Positions 12,332-25,900 are shown, counted from the first letter of the stretch. The stretch is DNA of 64,000 bases from Cryptomeria japonica (GCF_030272615.1 NC_081405.1:19550547-19614546); one strand, 5' to 3'. A program made the numbers and translations. Notes: generated by a model from the sequence alone, not told the origin.

Positions 12332-14164
12332 TGTAGTATCCCAGTAAAAAAAAATTTGCTTTTTAACAGTAAGAGTTACAAGCAAACACATCAACCCGTT
12401 AAGGTTAGAGAAATAATCCAAACTGCTGAAAGGGAACCCTTCCACCTTTTGCTCACCAAGAGCCCAATCTGGGAGGGTGAGAGCATACGGTGTTTCGGGG
12501 ATCGTTAGCACCATAAAACAAACTGAAATTACAATGCCTGGGCGGCAAGCCAGCCCCTTCTGCTTATCCAACAGGATAGAAACCAAACTCTTGGCAGTAA
12601 ACCAGCCAAGCGAAAATAACAAGAAACTGAAACTCGATCACTCTACCGCATATTTCAGCGGGAGGACCATTGTATTAAACTTATCATTCGACCACTTATT
12701 CAGTGGGAGGACTGAGTACATAAACTGAATTACAAAGCAAGAAGGCGGCAAGCCAGCCTCTTCCACTTATGCAATGGAGATTACAAATAAGAACAGCAAG
12801 AATGGGTGATCAGTACTACTGAAACAACCTTACAAAAAAAGAGATAAGATGAGGAGTAATGCAGATTTCTACAGAAAGAATATAAATTTCTGTTACAACC
12901 AATCTGCAGGCTGAAAGTACAAATCAGCAACCTATGGAAACACCAATATGCTCATAACTCCCTCATATCAGTCCCAAACCCACAATATATCACTCACAAC
13001 AACAACCAATCCAAACTACAACCCAATATTTATTTGGCACGCATCCCAATGCAAGTACAAAAACCCACGCTATGCCTAGGAAGTTCAATTTTGTCTAGGA
13101 AATTCATTGCTTAATGAAAATTGCTAAAAAATCAAAAAATGAATCGCCATTGCTGGGAAGGAGGATAGAGCTGATACCCATAACCATCAGTTGCTCCAGC
13201 AGAGAGGTGTGATTGAAAATGTGCTTCAGCCACAGGCAAAACTAGCAGTCTCCAGAATCACTTCAGCATCAAAAATGGCTATGGCCAACTCTGAGAATGT
13301 AAGAGAACACAATGCACAGCTAGGTACTGTATTTCAAGTACGAAACCGGGTAGCACTAGGGAGACACACTCCGAAGCCTCAAGTTCTGTCATCAAACAGG
13401 CAGCATAACATTACAATTTTCCAAGATAATCCAAATGGGAGCCCAAGTCTCATATTTATAACTTCACACACCTCAAACTCAAATGCAAATTCCTTCAATT
13501 TCAATGCCTTTCATTTGCATTTCATCCCACTACATGAGGACCCAAGTGTGGCGCCATTTCCCCACAAGTCAAACCTCACGCCCAAGGCTTGGACCCACGT
13601 TAATTACTTGGCAAATAAGAGAGATGCAATATAAAATGATATCCCTCCAAATAAATTTGACATCCCTTATTACACAAGAATTTCACCAAATACTTAGGAT
13701 AAAAAATAAGCATTAATCCCAAATTCAATAAATCAGTAGCAATTAATCAGATTAATTAAATATTAAACCTTATGATAAGGAAATAATATTTAATTTGTCA
13801 CATATGACTCCCCTACTGATAACTGTCAAAACCCGGATGAAACTGAGTCAGGAAGACCACTGAACTGTTGCAGAAACAGGACCCTATCCACTGCCAAAAA
13901 TAGAATTATGCCATACTGCCACTTACTAAAAATACTAAGTCAAGAACTAATGCTCCGAAAAGCATGATCTTCGCGCCCAGAGATAGAGCATGGAGAGCTC
14001 AGTAGGATAGTGTCACCAAAATAGCCATCCCTTGACTTACTAAAAATAGTAAGTCCTCATTCCATCAATGCTGGACCCTTCATTCTTCATTCCACCTAGC
14101 CTACGAGTCTCAAGGATAGGCTAATGGACCACTGGAAGGTCATCAATGAGAAGGGGACATTACA
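12332..14164 (-). mobile_element. Solo LTR-B1 (1833 bp, TSD ATAAA), inserted in the gypsy A LTR
   Basis: In LTR orientation (minus) it starts TGTAATGTCCCCTTCTCATTG at 14164 and ends GGGATACTACA at 12332. ATAAA flanks it at 12327-12331 and 14165-14169. It is an inverted relative of LTR-B2 (26106-28012): both share the GGCAGTGGATAGGGTCCTG-like block, the AGCCTA/TAGGCT hairpin and two ACTTACTA-N4-TAGTAAGT-type motifs (13921-13940 and 14035-14054). There is no internal region. It is younger than gypsy A. Confidence 0.9.
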
Positions 14165-15240
14165 ATAAAGTGCTATGCGTACCTTTTAATAAAGTGGCTC
14201 AAATCACTTAAATGACATGGCATGGTGGGACCCTTGTCATTCTTTAAAGGCCTTTAAGCCTTTAAGCTACGTGGACCTAAAAGATGCCAAGGAAGTTGTT
14301 TTTTTTAGTTGGATATTCCATTTAGGGTTACACCACTCTTTGGAAAAGGTTATTAGACATTTTGGAGGAGGGAAATAGCATTATATTATTATTCTATTTC
14401 TGATTTTCCCTTCTTTGCATTAGCAGCAGAAATTGCAGGTGTTTGGAGGACGTAACCCTCAAATCTGCATTGGTAGTGGAGGTGTACCAACTAATTTGCC
14501 CACATGGGACAAGGATGTGCCTTGTCTAGACCCAATGGGGGTCAATTTAGCAACAAAACCAGCCCAGCAATCACCATTAGGTATGATACATCAGTTCTGA
14601 GCAGTTTATCTTGAAATTGCAGCAAGTGTGGGTTCCATAATTGCAGTCGTACCATTCCAGGCAGTGTCGTACCATTCTAGAAGGTTGTGCATCAATTTTA
14701 AATTAAATGGAGGGTTCTAACTCCATTTCTTGTGCTTGATCTCATTGTTGGGATTAGAAAGGGTAGTGTGGAAGAAATCACAGTCAACTGACTAGATTTG
14801 TGATCGGGGTAAGCAAAACAACAGGAAAAGAAGGTCAAAATTGTATAATTTTGCCTGGCAAAGGTTGGATTTCTAGTTGGTAATTGGGTTCTTGCCCAAT
14901 TTGTTATTGGTAATTCATCTTATGGCAGAATAAGCAGATTGGATCCACTGATCTGCTCCTACATCATCCTTCTCAGCTTGTATCCATTTCTGGATAGCAA
15001 ACTAGCCTCAAACCCTAGCACTGGATCCTTGGTATGTTTTCTGCTTGTACATGTGAATGTTATTTCACTTCTAGATGATTGTAATCTGCTGTCATATAAA
15101 AAATCAGAAGTTGATCTCTTGATTACAGTTCATTTTTACGTTGTTTCTTGTCATATGTTGCAAACCCCATCACCAAAAAACAACACAAAAGAAACAAACT
15201 CTTCTGCATCTTCTGTCTAGTCTCTAAGAACACCAAAAAG
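14165..15240 (+). mobile_element. Gypsy A 3' LTR, second segment (end uncertain)
   Basis: This continues the LTR after the ATAAA duplication (14165-14169). I see U3-like AT-rich sequence followed by transcribed-type sequence, but no clear terminal CA with a partner TSD. The end is placed only because a hAT coding remnant starts at about 15296. No protein is recognisable here. Confidence 0.45.
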
Positions 15241-15295
15241 GCTCCAAAATATATTTTATTAAATTAAAATTTAAACAAGGCAGCAAAAGACCTAT

Positions 15296-15817
15296 TTACG
15301 GATCTTCCACCTTCATTAGGAACTCAAAATTCTCAAGCTCAAGGAAGTCATCATCAACAGCAATCCACTCAAACTTTGGATCAATCGCATCAAAGTCAAT
15401 TGGCCCGTCATCCTTAATAGTACCTGATTTTGTTCATCTACAAATTAGTCTTGGCCTAACGAATCAAAAACGTAATGAATACAGTAACAACTATGATTGC
15501 AAGTATATTAGAAGTCTAACCTTGAGCTTTCTTTGGTTTCTAGAAAAGGTTGTGGTGAACAAACACCAAGTTATTTGTCCATTGTTGTGTTAGATAGTTG
15601 CATTTCTTGGAATGCATGTGTTCAAAAACACTCCAAGTATGCTCGTAGATGAACTGCATGGTTGGCTCAAAATGCGTCTCACCATTCATCTAAATTTTTG
15701 GTTTCATGACCAAAAAAATACCACCATTCCACTAAAAGACACATTATTTGGAGATGATATCATGTAAGAATATCTTGAAATCTTTAACACATTTAATTTA
15801 CATTTGGATGAGGTAGT
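15296..15817 (-). pseudogene. hAT-superfamily transposase, C-terminal exons (remnant)
   Basis: On the minus strand 15521-15817 contains the hAT dimerisation signature in mutated form (EHTWSVFEHMHSKKC and TNNLVFVHHNLF; compare the family pattern W..F..IHSKKRNRL...LVYVH.NL). A GTTAGA donor at 15520, a 97-bp intron and a CAG acceptor lead to a last exon (15296-15423) that ends in an acidic tail, KFEWIAVDDDFLELENFEF, and a TAA at 15296-15298. There are in-frame stops and a frame change near 15690. E2 is inserted at 15817/15818, so more of this element may lie from 18390 on, but I could not recognise it there. Confidence 0.65.
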
Positions 15818-18389
15818 TGTTGACGTATCTAAAGTCGCAGAACTACGACTTCATTCGGCCAACGCAGAATAGAAATGCTAAGAATCCTATCCTCTCTTGA
15901 GATAAGGAAATCCCTAATGCTGTGTTAATTTGATCAATGGGGATGACCTCAATGTTTCGGTTGTCAAGTCTTGACTACAGGATTACTTAGTAGTTGATGT
16001 GTTTTGCTGGAAACACAAAGGGGACTTACGATTTTGCAACAAGATGGTCTTCTACGATTCTCGAACTACGAAATAAAATTAAAAGGAAAGGGATGGGAGA
16101 TCTAAAACTAACAAGACTAGTATGCGAGTAGACGGATTCAACATAACCAATCCCTGCTTGGCCAGAATAGCTCACAGCCTTGCAGGAATGGTGTAATCTT
16201 CAAGGGGACTTGGAAGATTTCCAGACTGCAAACACACGACTAAGCACCCAATTCTGGCGCAGCTCAGATGGACACTTGCAATTGAACTAAGCACAATTCA
16301 AAGGCTCAAGTTAACTATACAAAAGGATACACAATCAAGATATCCTCAATGGTATGAGCCCGAATCTATCAAATACCTGCACACCCAAAACAGAAAGATC
16401 TATCTAAAATGCTGAAAGAAACCATGCAAATAGGATGAAAACAAGACAATAAACACCAAATCAATGTCTATATATTGATTTCAGCTGCCTATTACAACAA
16501 TTTCTGTAGCATCTCTATGCCACTGCTAAGATCTAACCTATTCTACCTTCTAAAATCTAACTCTCTAACAATCTAACTTTCTAACTGTATAACCACGAAA
16601 AATTCTAACCCTTTACAAAAGAAAGGCCTCTGCCCTTTATAGATTTTACAATATGAATCAGAGGCTAGGATGGACTGCATCCAAGGGTCCCTGACCTGCC
16701 TTCCAGAAGCTGGCAGCCCTAACCCATGCCCATTAAACTCTTAGTCATCTATCCAACTACTATCTCAACTGCCTACAATTGTTTTGGCATTAATTTGAGT
16801 CTATCCGGTAGTTGGACATAACTATCCACAACTAACTTGTTTCCCCTTTCTTTCAAAATATCTGAGTGGGGCCCACAGGCAGTTTTACAATAAAACAGTT
16901 TCAGTTTTCAGAAACTGAACTTTTGGAATTAAATCCAGATGTGTATTTCTCGAGAATGCATAGACTTGCAGCATTTGGAGTGTTCTTTGGTCTTTGGTCC
17001 CGGTGGTGGACTTTAGCTTGTTGTTCATCGACACGCTACCCAATGCTCGGTTCCGATCTTGCACTTCTATAGCGCGTTCTTGCATCTTCTTCTTCTTCAT
17101 CTTTCAGTGCCTAGCTCCTTGACATTTCAGGCCTTCTCCTGATTCTTTGCGATGACATCCTGCGACCTGCAAACCATTGATTTCACTTTAATAAATCAAT
17201 TTGAAAAAATTAGTTAAATTAACAAACATTAAATTTTAACGTCTGGCTCGAGAATCTCTTTGTGAGATGTATCTTTTGAATGTTCTCACTTTCTTTTCTA
17301 GGAATTCAAGACCTTTAGGCAAGTTGAGAGATTTCGTTTCGAGTTACTTGCCTTTCTAATCCAAATTTCGGGATTTTTAGCCTAAATGGGAGATTTTAAC
17401 TAAACACTTTAATCGCCCTCCTTGTGAAATTTCATGTGATTTCACCTTTAATCACCTAAGTCCTGGAATTTCGAGAATACTGGAGGTTTTGCAAGATTTA
17501 CCTCTTTTCATTTAATTTTGGCTAAGAAGCCGCCCTTTGGAAAGTTCAAAAACGTCTTACCTCATTTTCCAATTTCGGGCTAAAAGGCCCTTTTGAAAAG
17601 TTCATAAAAATAACGCCTTTCACGTATGCAATTTTCGAGTCAAAAGGGGCTTTTGAAAAGTTTTAGTTCTAACGCTTTTTCACGTTTTTGCATTTTTTGG
17701 GCTTTTCGGCCGTTTTGCAAAGTTTCACTTTAAACACTTTCCACTTGCTCCACCTTTTCAGCTTAAAGAAGGCTTTTAAAAAGTTTAAGTTTTAATGCGT
17801 TTCACTCATTCTCTATTTTCGGCTTGAGTGGGGGGTTTTGATTTTCGGCTTATAGAGCCATTTTGCGATTTTAATATTTAACGTTTGGCAAATGAGCTAA
17901 TTTTCGTGAGTTTATTTCTTTGAAAATTTTGGGCATATCAGCAAGAATGCGTGAATTTCCTTTTTTGCTTCCTTTGAACTTGGACAACCAAAGAAGTTCG
18001 GGCCCTTCACCCTCTTCGCGCGAATGTCATCCATTTGATTTTCGGCCAACAAGCTTGAAATGGTTTTCGGTATGAAAGGTTATTTTGCAAGATTTTGAAG
18101 CCTTTTCGGCTCCTTGAGTCGTTTTGCAAGACAATGACATTTTCAGCGTTTAGGATCAATTTGGGAGTTTGACGTTTTCTTCCCCTTATATTTCGGTCGA
18201 TGAGGGGATTTCGTGAGTTTTAGGAAAGCTTTGAACAATTGGGGATTCGGCGAACTTGTGCGATATAGAAGAACTGGTTTGGCCGAACCCTACATCACCA
18301 CAAGCCCTTTCAAAAGTTATCGGGCAGGCAGACACAACACAGGGGGGGGTCCCTGTCAATGACGGGGCATGTGTACAATACGCACAACA
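15818..18389 (-). mobile_element. E2: short E-type unit without an ORF (2572 bp, TSD GTAGT/GTAGC)
   Basis: Minus-strand start TGTTGTGCGT at 18389 and end ...ACGTCAACA at 15818. The flanks GTAGT (15813-15817) and GTAGC (18390-18394) differ at one base. The start has the same layout as E0 and E3, with a CATGCCCC...GGGACCCCCC block following. The TATA box (TCTATAAAGG, about 16634-16643) is about 825 nt from the end. The 3' 1.2 kb is the same subfamily as Ea. No protein frame of note is present, so E units exist with and without the long ORF. Confidence 0.8.
17370..17850. repeat. Degenerate tandem array of about 70 bp in E2
   Basis: Units contain TTCGGGCTAAAAGGCCC...TTTTGAAAAGTT with spacing near 70 bp, about six degenerate units. 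E1, E1' and E3 carry arrays of similar period in the equivalent 5' region, with unrelated unit sequences. Confidence 0.6.
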
Positions 18390-18394
18390 GTAGC

Positions 18395-19217
18395 TCAAGC
18401 CATGAAAGACTGAATTAAAATACTTTTGCAAATTTGATCATAATGCCAAAAGTTAAAATTTTTAGGGTTTCTATTTGTGGCATTGAGCTCAATTGGCATT
18501 ATGGATCATAGTGATGCTTTTAGAAGCATTTTCGAACTCCTAGAGTGTTCTCCAAACTTCTTGTAGACAACATCTATTTTAGTAAGTCACTGAGTTGGCA
18601 CCAGTCATCTTCAAAGTGCTTCAATTTCACCGGCATACTCAAATTTGGATTTTGAAACCTCAATAGTGCTTTCAACAACTCCAGTGGAATATTTAACATA
18701 TACACTTAAGTCCCTAATGTTTTGTTCTAAATTGTTTATTTAAGTGTTATATTTTATTAAAGTTGCTTTGCATCCCCTCAAAAATGGATGCCTAGGGAAA
18801 AGTGAGGGGGACATGCAGATGAAAATCATTTTATTATTTCAAAAGAAACATTTGAGAGGAAAATAAATTATTTCAAAAATTGTGAATTTCTATTTTCCCT
18901 TCAAAAAAGCTATAAAAGGAGGTCTGGGGTCTCATTTGCACATATGCTGAATATTTCTTATACCGTGGTGCTACTGGATTGAACGTGTGTGTTCCTCATA
19001 ATCTTTTGAGGATGGAAATCCTCTTTGGATTTCTAGTTTCAGATTTGAAAGATAATACCTAGCTAGTTTGGAGTGGTTCTACTCAAGAATTACCACTATT
19101 CTTCATAGAGTTATTATTTTTGAGGTTTCAATATGAAGATTTTTTATGTGTTCTAAGTGTATATTCTTGGAGTGTGTTTAGCATTACTTCTGGAGATTTT
19201 TTGGGTTTGTTTGGAGC
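18395..19217. other. Unassigned interval with a promoter-like segment
   Basis: There is no coding signature. A plus-strand GCTATAAAAGGAGG motif at about 18910-18923, followed by U5-like sequence running to 19217, suggests part of another LTR. I could not find its two ends. The first 300 bp may be flank of the hAT remnant. Confidence 0.35.
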
Positions 19218-19462
19218 TGTCATGTTCCCTTCCTAAGCACTAACAACTTGGTGACCATTAGCCTATTCAGTGAGTTCCCACAGGCTAATGTGGTTGGGTT
19301 AGAGAACTCTTTGGGGACTTGGAGACCTTGAATTCAGCAATTCAGTATTTATAGGTGTTGCTTTGAGCTCAGTTCATTAAGAGATGCACTATGACACTTT
19401 ATGGGGCAGTTTTGGACAATTAGTCTATTATTAGTATTTTTAGAAAGTCACCTCCTCGACAC
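19218..19462 (+). mobile_element. LTR-F, first segment (split by E1)
   Basis: It begins TGTCATGTTCCCTTCC, another variant of the TGTNATGTCCC chromovirus LTR start, and contains the AGCCTATTCAGTGAG...AGGCTA hairpin also seen in LTR-A, LTR-B and LTR-D. E1 interrupts it (TSD GACAC), and it resumes at 25901. Confidence 0.6.
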
Positions 19463-20550
19463 TGTTGGTTGAAAATTTTGTACACTTGGGGAAATATACA
19501 AAATTGTGGTTTCAACCACAGCATGTGAGTAAAACTCTCCTAATTAAAGGAAGGCTCCCCCTTTTTAACTACAACTTTGAAAATAAAATAGGATGGGACA
19601 ACAATCTTTCTTCTTCTTTCAAGAAAGACAATATCATTTTCTCTTCACAGAAAAGTGATAGCGATTTGATATAAAACAACAGTAACAACTTTCGAAATGA
19701 AATGAGAGAAAGGAAATGAAGTTTCCTAAAAGCTCAAAGACTTCCGTCACTTCCTTCGGGACGGGACAACAATATCAAGCTCAAAGACTTGATTATGTGA
19801 AGTCCTATCTACCCTTTTCTATACTAATTCTATCAAGAACAAATTATAACAGCTCAAAGACTAGAATATCTTATTCTTTTCTACTTAAAACAATGGGAAG
19901 TAGTATAAGCTCAAAGACTCACAGCTATTTCTCACAAAATCTGCTTCTAAACTCTCTTAAGAATAAGTGCAAGCACAAAGACTTACAGCTCCTCTCAAAA
20001 CAATATTTATTCTAATTTATATTAACCTCAAATACTTGCAGCACAAAGCCTGCAAATCAAATTTGATTAAGTTCTTTGAAGAAAAACTTGCAAGAAAGAT
20101 AATATAGAACACAAAATCAAGTATGTAGCACAAAGACTCAAAGCTTAAGCAATTTCCTTCTATTTCTTTCAATTCTTGAATTCACACATGAAAGCTCAAA
20201 GACGTTTTTGCTGTAAATTTGACAGAGTTTTTGCTTGCTTTCCAAAAGATAAAAATTACAATAGACCCCTCAAGTATTTATAGAAGAGGAGCCTTGAGAA
20301 AAAGGTGGGAGGATCCTAACTAACTTGAGAAATTCTCTCAACCACCAAGACTAATTCAATAACTAAGACTTATTCCAACTACAGTCCTAACTAAACACAA
20401 CTTGTAGTTGCCTTACATGTAATTACAAAAGTGCAAGTAAAGACTTAACTTGCATTTTACAAAAAGGCTTTTACATGTAACTTGTCAAAAGAAAAACTAC
20501 AGCTAAAAGATTACAAATCTGGAAGAATACAACTAAGTGTTGAAAAACAC

Positions 20551-23500
20551 TTAAGCTATAGCACGTGAAGACATGAATCCTGCAAACTTCTGGATGATCA
20601 TTCGTAGTTCATCAAGATCCGGTTCATGGGTGTTCTTGGCAACAACCATGGTCTTCACAATGGTATCATGGCATCGGAGGAGCGTAGAGTTGTCCTTCTC
20701 CAAGATGGACTAAATTTCATGCAAAAAGATTTGGTGTTTCATCAAAATTTGAATTGACGCAGCTGAGAATTGTTTGCTCCTCCATTCATTATGAATCCTC
20801 ATCAGTAAATCTGCAAGAACTTCTTCTTCTGGTATCAGCTCTCCATCCTGACTTATTATGTTGCAAGAAGCCTTTTCACAACGAGAAACAATATCTTGGA
20901 AAACTTCACCCCGTAATCTCATTGCATCACCAATCTCCTCAATGAGCAATTTAAGAACAAGGGTCTTATTTTCCAGAAGCTATTCAAATTCCAAGTACAT
21001 GACCCTGGAAGGGATAATGGCACGCTCCTATAGAACACTCAACTGTTGTTGGGGCATGGTGCGCCAGATTGTCAAACTACCTTCAACACTTTCTAGATTC
21101 TTCTTAAAAGCGTCAGAGGTATGACTTAATTTCTCTTCAATAGTCTCCAACTTAGACATCATCTAAAAAATGTCTTTCAGCACTTGCGCACATAGATCAT
21201 GAAGCTGATCAACCTAGGAATCCAATGCTTGTACTTTCTGAGAAGCCCTTTCAACACTACGAATTGATTCTCGTGCCTCGATAGAGATTGAAGGATTACT
21301 CACCTCACCAGTATGTTTTTTGATTTTACGAACAACTGCAACAAGTTGTCGATTGTCCTCTTCTAGCTTGTCTTTCTTAGCTAAAAGTTCATCGCACCGA
21401 TGTACCAATGAAGCTACAGAAAACTGAGCATCATGTTTAATCACCTCATGCGTTTGCTTACACAATTCTATCCTTGTAACTTTGTAATCAGCAACTGACA
21501 TCTCTTCAAGTGGCTTATCTGCAATGGGTTCAACAATTTCAGCTACCTTCATCTTGTTGCTGTCAACAGTTACTCTGGAGATAGTCTTGGCCTTTTTAGC
21601 AACCTTGGGTCTAGACTATTTAAGTTGTTGATAATCAAAGGCATCAGGTGAGATTTCTTGCTTCTTCCTTTTTGGAGTAAAAGAACTAAGCCATGGAGGT
21701 AAAGCCATCAACTCTCCTTCAGTAGCAGTTGTAGGCAAAGGAGAAGCAGTTTCTGTTTGACTAACCGTGGTCATCCTGGGAGGAGTATCTGTTTGGATGG
21801 TGACCATGGTCTGTTCAGTAACCAATAGGCATGAAGATTGCCTCATAAATTCTTCAAAGCCAGAAGTGGAGGTATCAATCTTTGATAGCTGGATACATGC
21901 AGGAGTATCTTCAGGAACTTCTAGCACACTCTCTTGTTGATGATCAGGAGGCGGCTCGTATGCTGAAATAGGAATGGCATTCTGAGGAAACTCTTCCACC
22001 ATTAAGTCAGGAGGAGAAAGGGGCGTCTCAATGGAAACTGAGGAAGGGATCTGATGAGGCGAGTCCGAAGCTGGAGACTTAGGAGCATCATCAGATTGCT
22101 GCCCTTCTTCTAGATTATCAAAATCGATCACCTAAACATGAAAACGTGACTTTTCCTTCCCACAGACTGTCGCCTCCTCAGGAGGAAGCACTACTGCCTA
22201 AATAACTCGTAATTTGATCCTGGTGCCAGAAGATGATGCGCCTTCCTTGTTGTCCACCTGAATCTCAGACTTATGTCCAAGAGGCCCCGTAGAATCATCT
22301 TCTTTTCCAATCTTGATTTTAATGAGTCTAAAAACACTACTTTTGAGCCAAGCGTTGGTGTTAGCCAAGATAGGCTGAAATCTCTCAAGAATGGATATGC
22401 ACTCCTTGTGTGACCATTGGATTAAAGGAAGTGGAACTTCCCCAACCCTTCGTGAAATATATTCAAGTACATGCCCATCGTCAATCATCCCTTGTAGATT
22501 ATCCACCAAGTTCAAATCAACAACTTGCTCAACAGTGAGCCTGCAGTAATCCATCTTCCGAATATCCACCTCTGTATGGAGATCTACCCAGATATCCTCA
22601 ATACGATGCACGTGCACAAAGGATTTTTTGATCTTTTCCTTCATACCTCAAAATCAAAATCAGCTTTGGACTTAAACCTTAAGAGCTTAATTTCCTGCAT
22701 TTCAGTCTCCATAGCCTTGGCTTTGACGGATGTGACAAGAGAATACCCGCCAATTTTTAATGGGTTTGTTGTAGAGATCCCCATTCCAACCTTATGTTTG
22801 ACGGACTGATGAGCGTGGACAGCCATGATCTGTCTTCCCAACTCCATAAGAATGACCTTATCAGTTGGGTATCTAGGGAGTATGTATGGCTTCCCATTAT
22901 AGCATTCGACTCTCATATAAGAAAGATCGGGAATTGAAGAAACAGGCATTCATACTCATTCACTCTTTCCCATGCCTCATCAAATACCCTTTTGTTCTTC
23001 AGAGTTCTGTCAAACTGGCACATGAAGTAACCGAAGAACGCATCTTGAACTCTTTTGAAATGCAATCTGCTGGGTCTCAAAGGCAGCCGATCATAGTATT
23101 CCCATACCGGTATAAGTGAGTGGTCACCCTTGGTAGAAAGACCAAGGAAACGTCTGAGTGATGCTGCCAAATACACTAAGTATGAATTCATATAAAAAGT
23201 CAAGGTGGAAGGGACTATTACAAGTTGTTCGCACAAGGCATCGCTGATGACTTTTCCCCATGATATATGATGGGACTGCCTTATGAACATGACGAACTGG
23301 TACATCCATGGCTCAAAAACATGAGAATGTTTAAGACCCATTATCTTGCTAAGTAGGGTTATGATGTCTCCAATCTCCCATTTGAAGTCACAACGGTACA
23401 ACTTAGCCCACCTTGAGAAGGCGGCTAGTGGCTCATGAATCCACCTGTTAATATGATGTTTGCAATCCTTCTCCCTTTTCACATAGTACTGAGCTGCACT

Positions 23501-23899
23501 AGATTTGGAGATCTCCATATAAACAGGTGTAGGAGGTATTCTGAAGACTTTCTCAATTGTGTCTGCGTCAAGGCGGATTATTGCTTCACCGTCATCATTT
23601 TTAATGGTTCTTGTTTCTTTGTCAAAGTGATAGGCGCAAGCAAGAACAAATTCTGGTTCTAGGGCAGCCACTAGAAAAAAAGATGCGTGATGGATATGGC
23701 TGTCCAACAGTTGCTGCATATTACTATCTTGCGGATCCCCAACCCTTTTGACAAATTCCGACATGTCCACATGCCCTATCTTTGTATCTCTTATGTGATC
23801 CAAAGGAGAAGAAACTTGAGAAGGTGAAACCTCATTTTGGTACTTGTCATATTTATACTTCATCTTTTTTGAAATCGGAGATGATGGCAAATCTGACAT
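20551..23899 (-). pseudogene. U3-borne long protein of E1 (about 1,100 codons, decayed); family unknown
   Basis: The frame opens at ATG 23899 (MSDLPSSPISKKMKYKYDKY) and runs 328 codons. It changes frame near 22.93 kb and again near 22.64 kb, then stays in one frame to a TAA at 20551-20553. Eight in-frame stops in that last part (22198, 22132, 21616, 21214, 21163, 21028, 20980, 20710) are all TAG. The N-terminal half looks globular (ADTIEKVFRIPP; HISWGKVISDAL; FYMNSYLVYLAASL; LPRYPTDKVILMELGRQI). A Ser/Pro/Thr-rich linker follows (about 22.1-21.65 kb), then a charged region with coiled-coil character (HRCDELLAKKDKLEEDNRQL). No protease, RT, integrase or zinc-knuckle motif is present. It aligns with the E3 protein over most of its length. 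The layout loosely recalls plant transposon-associated 'mobile domain' proteins, but I cannot assign it. Confidence 0.75.
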
Positions 23900-25124
23900 T
23901 CAAGGACAACCTGGTATACTGTGATGAAGACTTAAAAGTGCTAAGGCAACATCATAATCAGCTACAACTAACATTTTTCCTTCTTCAAATAGGAAGAACT
24001 TCAACCCTTGCACTTCACGATTTTGTGAGAGAAAGAGGGGAAATAAATGGGAAATGTCAGGAATCTTGACTTTGAGCAATTTCGGATCTTGGGAAAAATT
24101 TTACAAGTATACAAGTTTGGGAAGAATGCACATGCAATCGGATTTTTAAAACCCAAATGCAAGTATAAATGTAAAATGGTAAATGGAGAAATGGGTGAAA
24201 AATGGGAATTAGACTTGTGGGAAATGGCGTGAATGGAAAGTATGGATATAGGCGTTATGGATGGATAAAAATGGAAAGATTTTGGGGATGACTTTTTCAT
24301 GAAAATGGGGAGAAATTTGAATATGCAATCTGGTTCTAAAAACCTGATTTTGGAAGGATGGGCATTTTTCATTTTTGCAACTTGGAATTTCAACAAAAGA
24401 CGGTTAAAAATTTTAACCTTAAGGGAAGAACAATGATTTTCATCCAACTTGTAATCGGGATTTAAAATCCCGAATACAAGTAAAGAGGGAAAATGGGGAA
24501 GATCAATGCAATTCAAAAATTGCTTATCAAGGGGGAAAATCTCTCTCACAAAACCGATTTTAGGGGCAAGAACAACATATTTACAAATTTACAAATAGAA
24601 AGGAAAATAAGAAAACAAGAAAAAAAGAAAATGAAAGAAATCATACCTTGTTTCAAACTGAAAATGCCTCTCCAAAAGATGATCAATCTTTGGAAGAAAG
24701 AAGAATAGCTCTTAAATAGAGATAAACCACAATCCAAAATCCTAGCCACGTTTTTACAAAAACGCCATAAGCTAAAAAACGTGGCAACAAATGCAAATAA
24801 AATGGCCCAAGGAATGACTGAAACTTCTCCCAACTTCAACACCTAGGCATGAAAGGCAAAAATGCCTTAGGAGTTTGCAGATTTGTGGAGAAAAAATCGC
24901 CTAAAATGTGGATCCAAGGAACCACGTGTTTGCTGATTTAGACCAAAAAACCAATAACTATAAACCCCAAATGGTGTGAAAAGTGTTTGCAAATGCATGA
25001 GAATAGGATGGAATCCCAAACGTCTCTCCTTCCTTAAAAATCTCCACGAAATCTGCTTGAATTTTTCAACAAAAATGTTTCCCCTTGCTGGTCGGGTTTT
25101 TGAAGAAGATGAACAAGTTCGATT

Positions 25125-25370
25125 TTGCATGTATTGGAGAAAATCGGGTTTTTTGGATGAAATGGCAAGTTTAAAATTGCACTTTTTCATCAATAAGGGA
25201 AAATCGGGTTTTAAAAATGAAATTACAAGTGTAAAATCCACGAAAATGCACTTTATAGAGAAAATCGGGTTTTTTGGGCAATATAACAAGTTTTAAATGT
25301 CACTTTATTTCATTTCTAGACAAAATCGGGTTTTGGAGAGAGATGTGCAAGTTTAAAATTACTTGTAAAG
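25125..25370. repeat. 60-bp tandem array in E1
   Basis: Four units each contain AAAATCGGGTTTT followed by a variant of ATGAAAT.ACAAGT.TAAAAT and a run leading to the next unit, about 60-61 bp apart. E1' carries the same array with about seven units (48350-48760), so copy number varies between members. Confidence 0.8.
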
Positions 25371-25900
25371 GGAAAATAAAATCCCTACAACAAGTTTTAA
25401 TAACTTGCAAATATGTAATAGGGGCTTAAAATCCCTATTACAAGCAAAAGACATTAAAGAAGGGGTTTTAGAAAAGAATTACAAGTTTACTTGTAACTTA
25501 TCCAAAAAATCCCTATTTTAACTTAAAAAGCCAAAAAACATCAAGGGGGAAATAAAAAGTAAATTAAAAGTTCTTATTTTCAATAAAGTGCACTTGTAAC
25601 TAGTCAAAAATTTCCCTACAAAGACCAAAACAATGGAAATCATTAAAACTTGCAATTCAAGAGAAATTTCCCACCTGCAGTTAGGGAGAAAAAACCCGAA
25701 ATTGAAGGAAAGACATAGCAAACGAAACCAAAATGCGACAAAATTCAAAACGTGGTTCGAGGATGGACTGAGGATTAAGCCAATCCAAGGATTAGTCGAA
25801 ATTCTACCTTGGGAAGCGTTTTGTAGAGTAAAATTTTCATTTTTTCACAAAAAATTTATGTAATGGTCCTTCATTTTTTAAAACAAAAATGAGGACAACA

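Larger units (their letters stand above)
19463..25900 (-). mobile_element. E1: E-type unit carrying a long ORF (6438 bp, TSD GACAC)
   Basis: Minus-strand start TGTTGTCCTC at 25900 and end CAACCAACA at 19463, with perfect GACAC duplications at 19458-19462 and 25901-25905. Layout on the minus strand: about 2 kb of AT-rich leader with a 60-bp tandem array, the long reading frame (23899 to 20551), a TATA box (TTCTATAAATAC, about 20275-20285) and about 820 nt to the end. The two ends are not similar to each other, and no primer-binding site or polypurine tract pair is visible. It is therefore best read as one giant solo LTR with its ORF in U3. E1' (47784-51366) is an inverted relative with the same termini. 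Confidence 0.85.

Noticed and set aside
7419-17025. Ea and E2 as the two LTRs of gypsy A
   Set aside because: They lie on either side of gypsy A in the same orientation, but their TATA boxes point opposite to pol. E2 has its own ends and near-perfect TSD, and gypsy A has its own polypurine tract and LTR start at 12168.
19463-25900. E1 as a complete LTR retrotransposon with two LTRs
   Set aside because: I compared both ends by eye and found no direct terminal repeat, primer-binding site or polypurine tract inside the unit.
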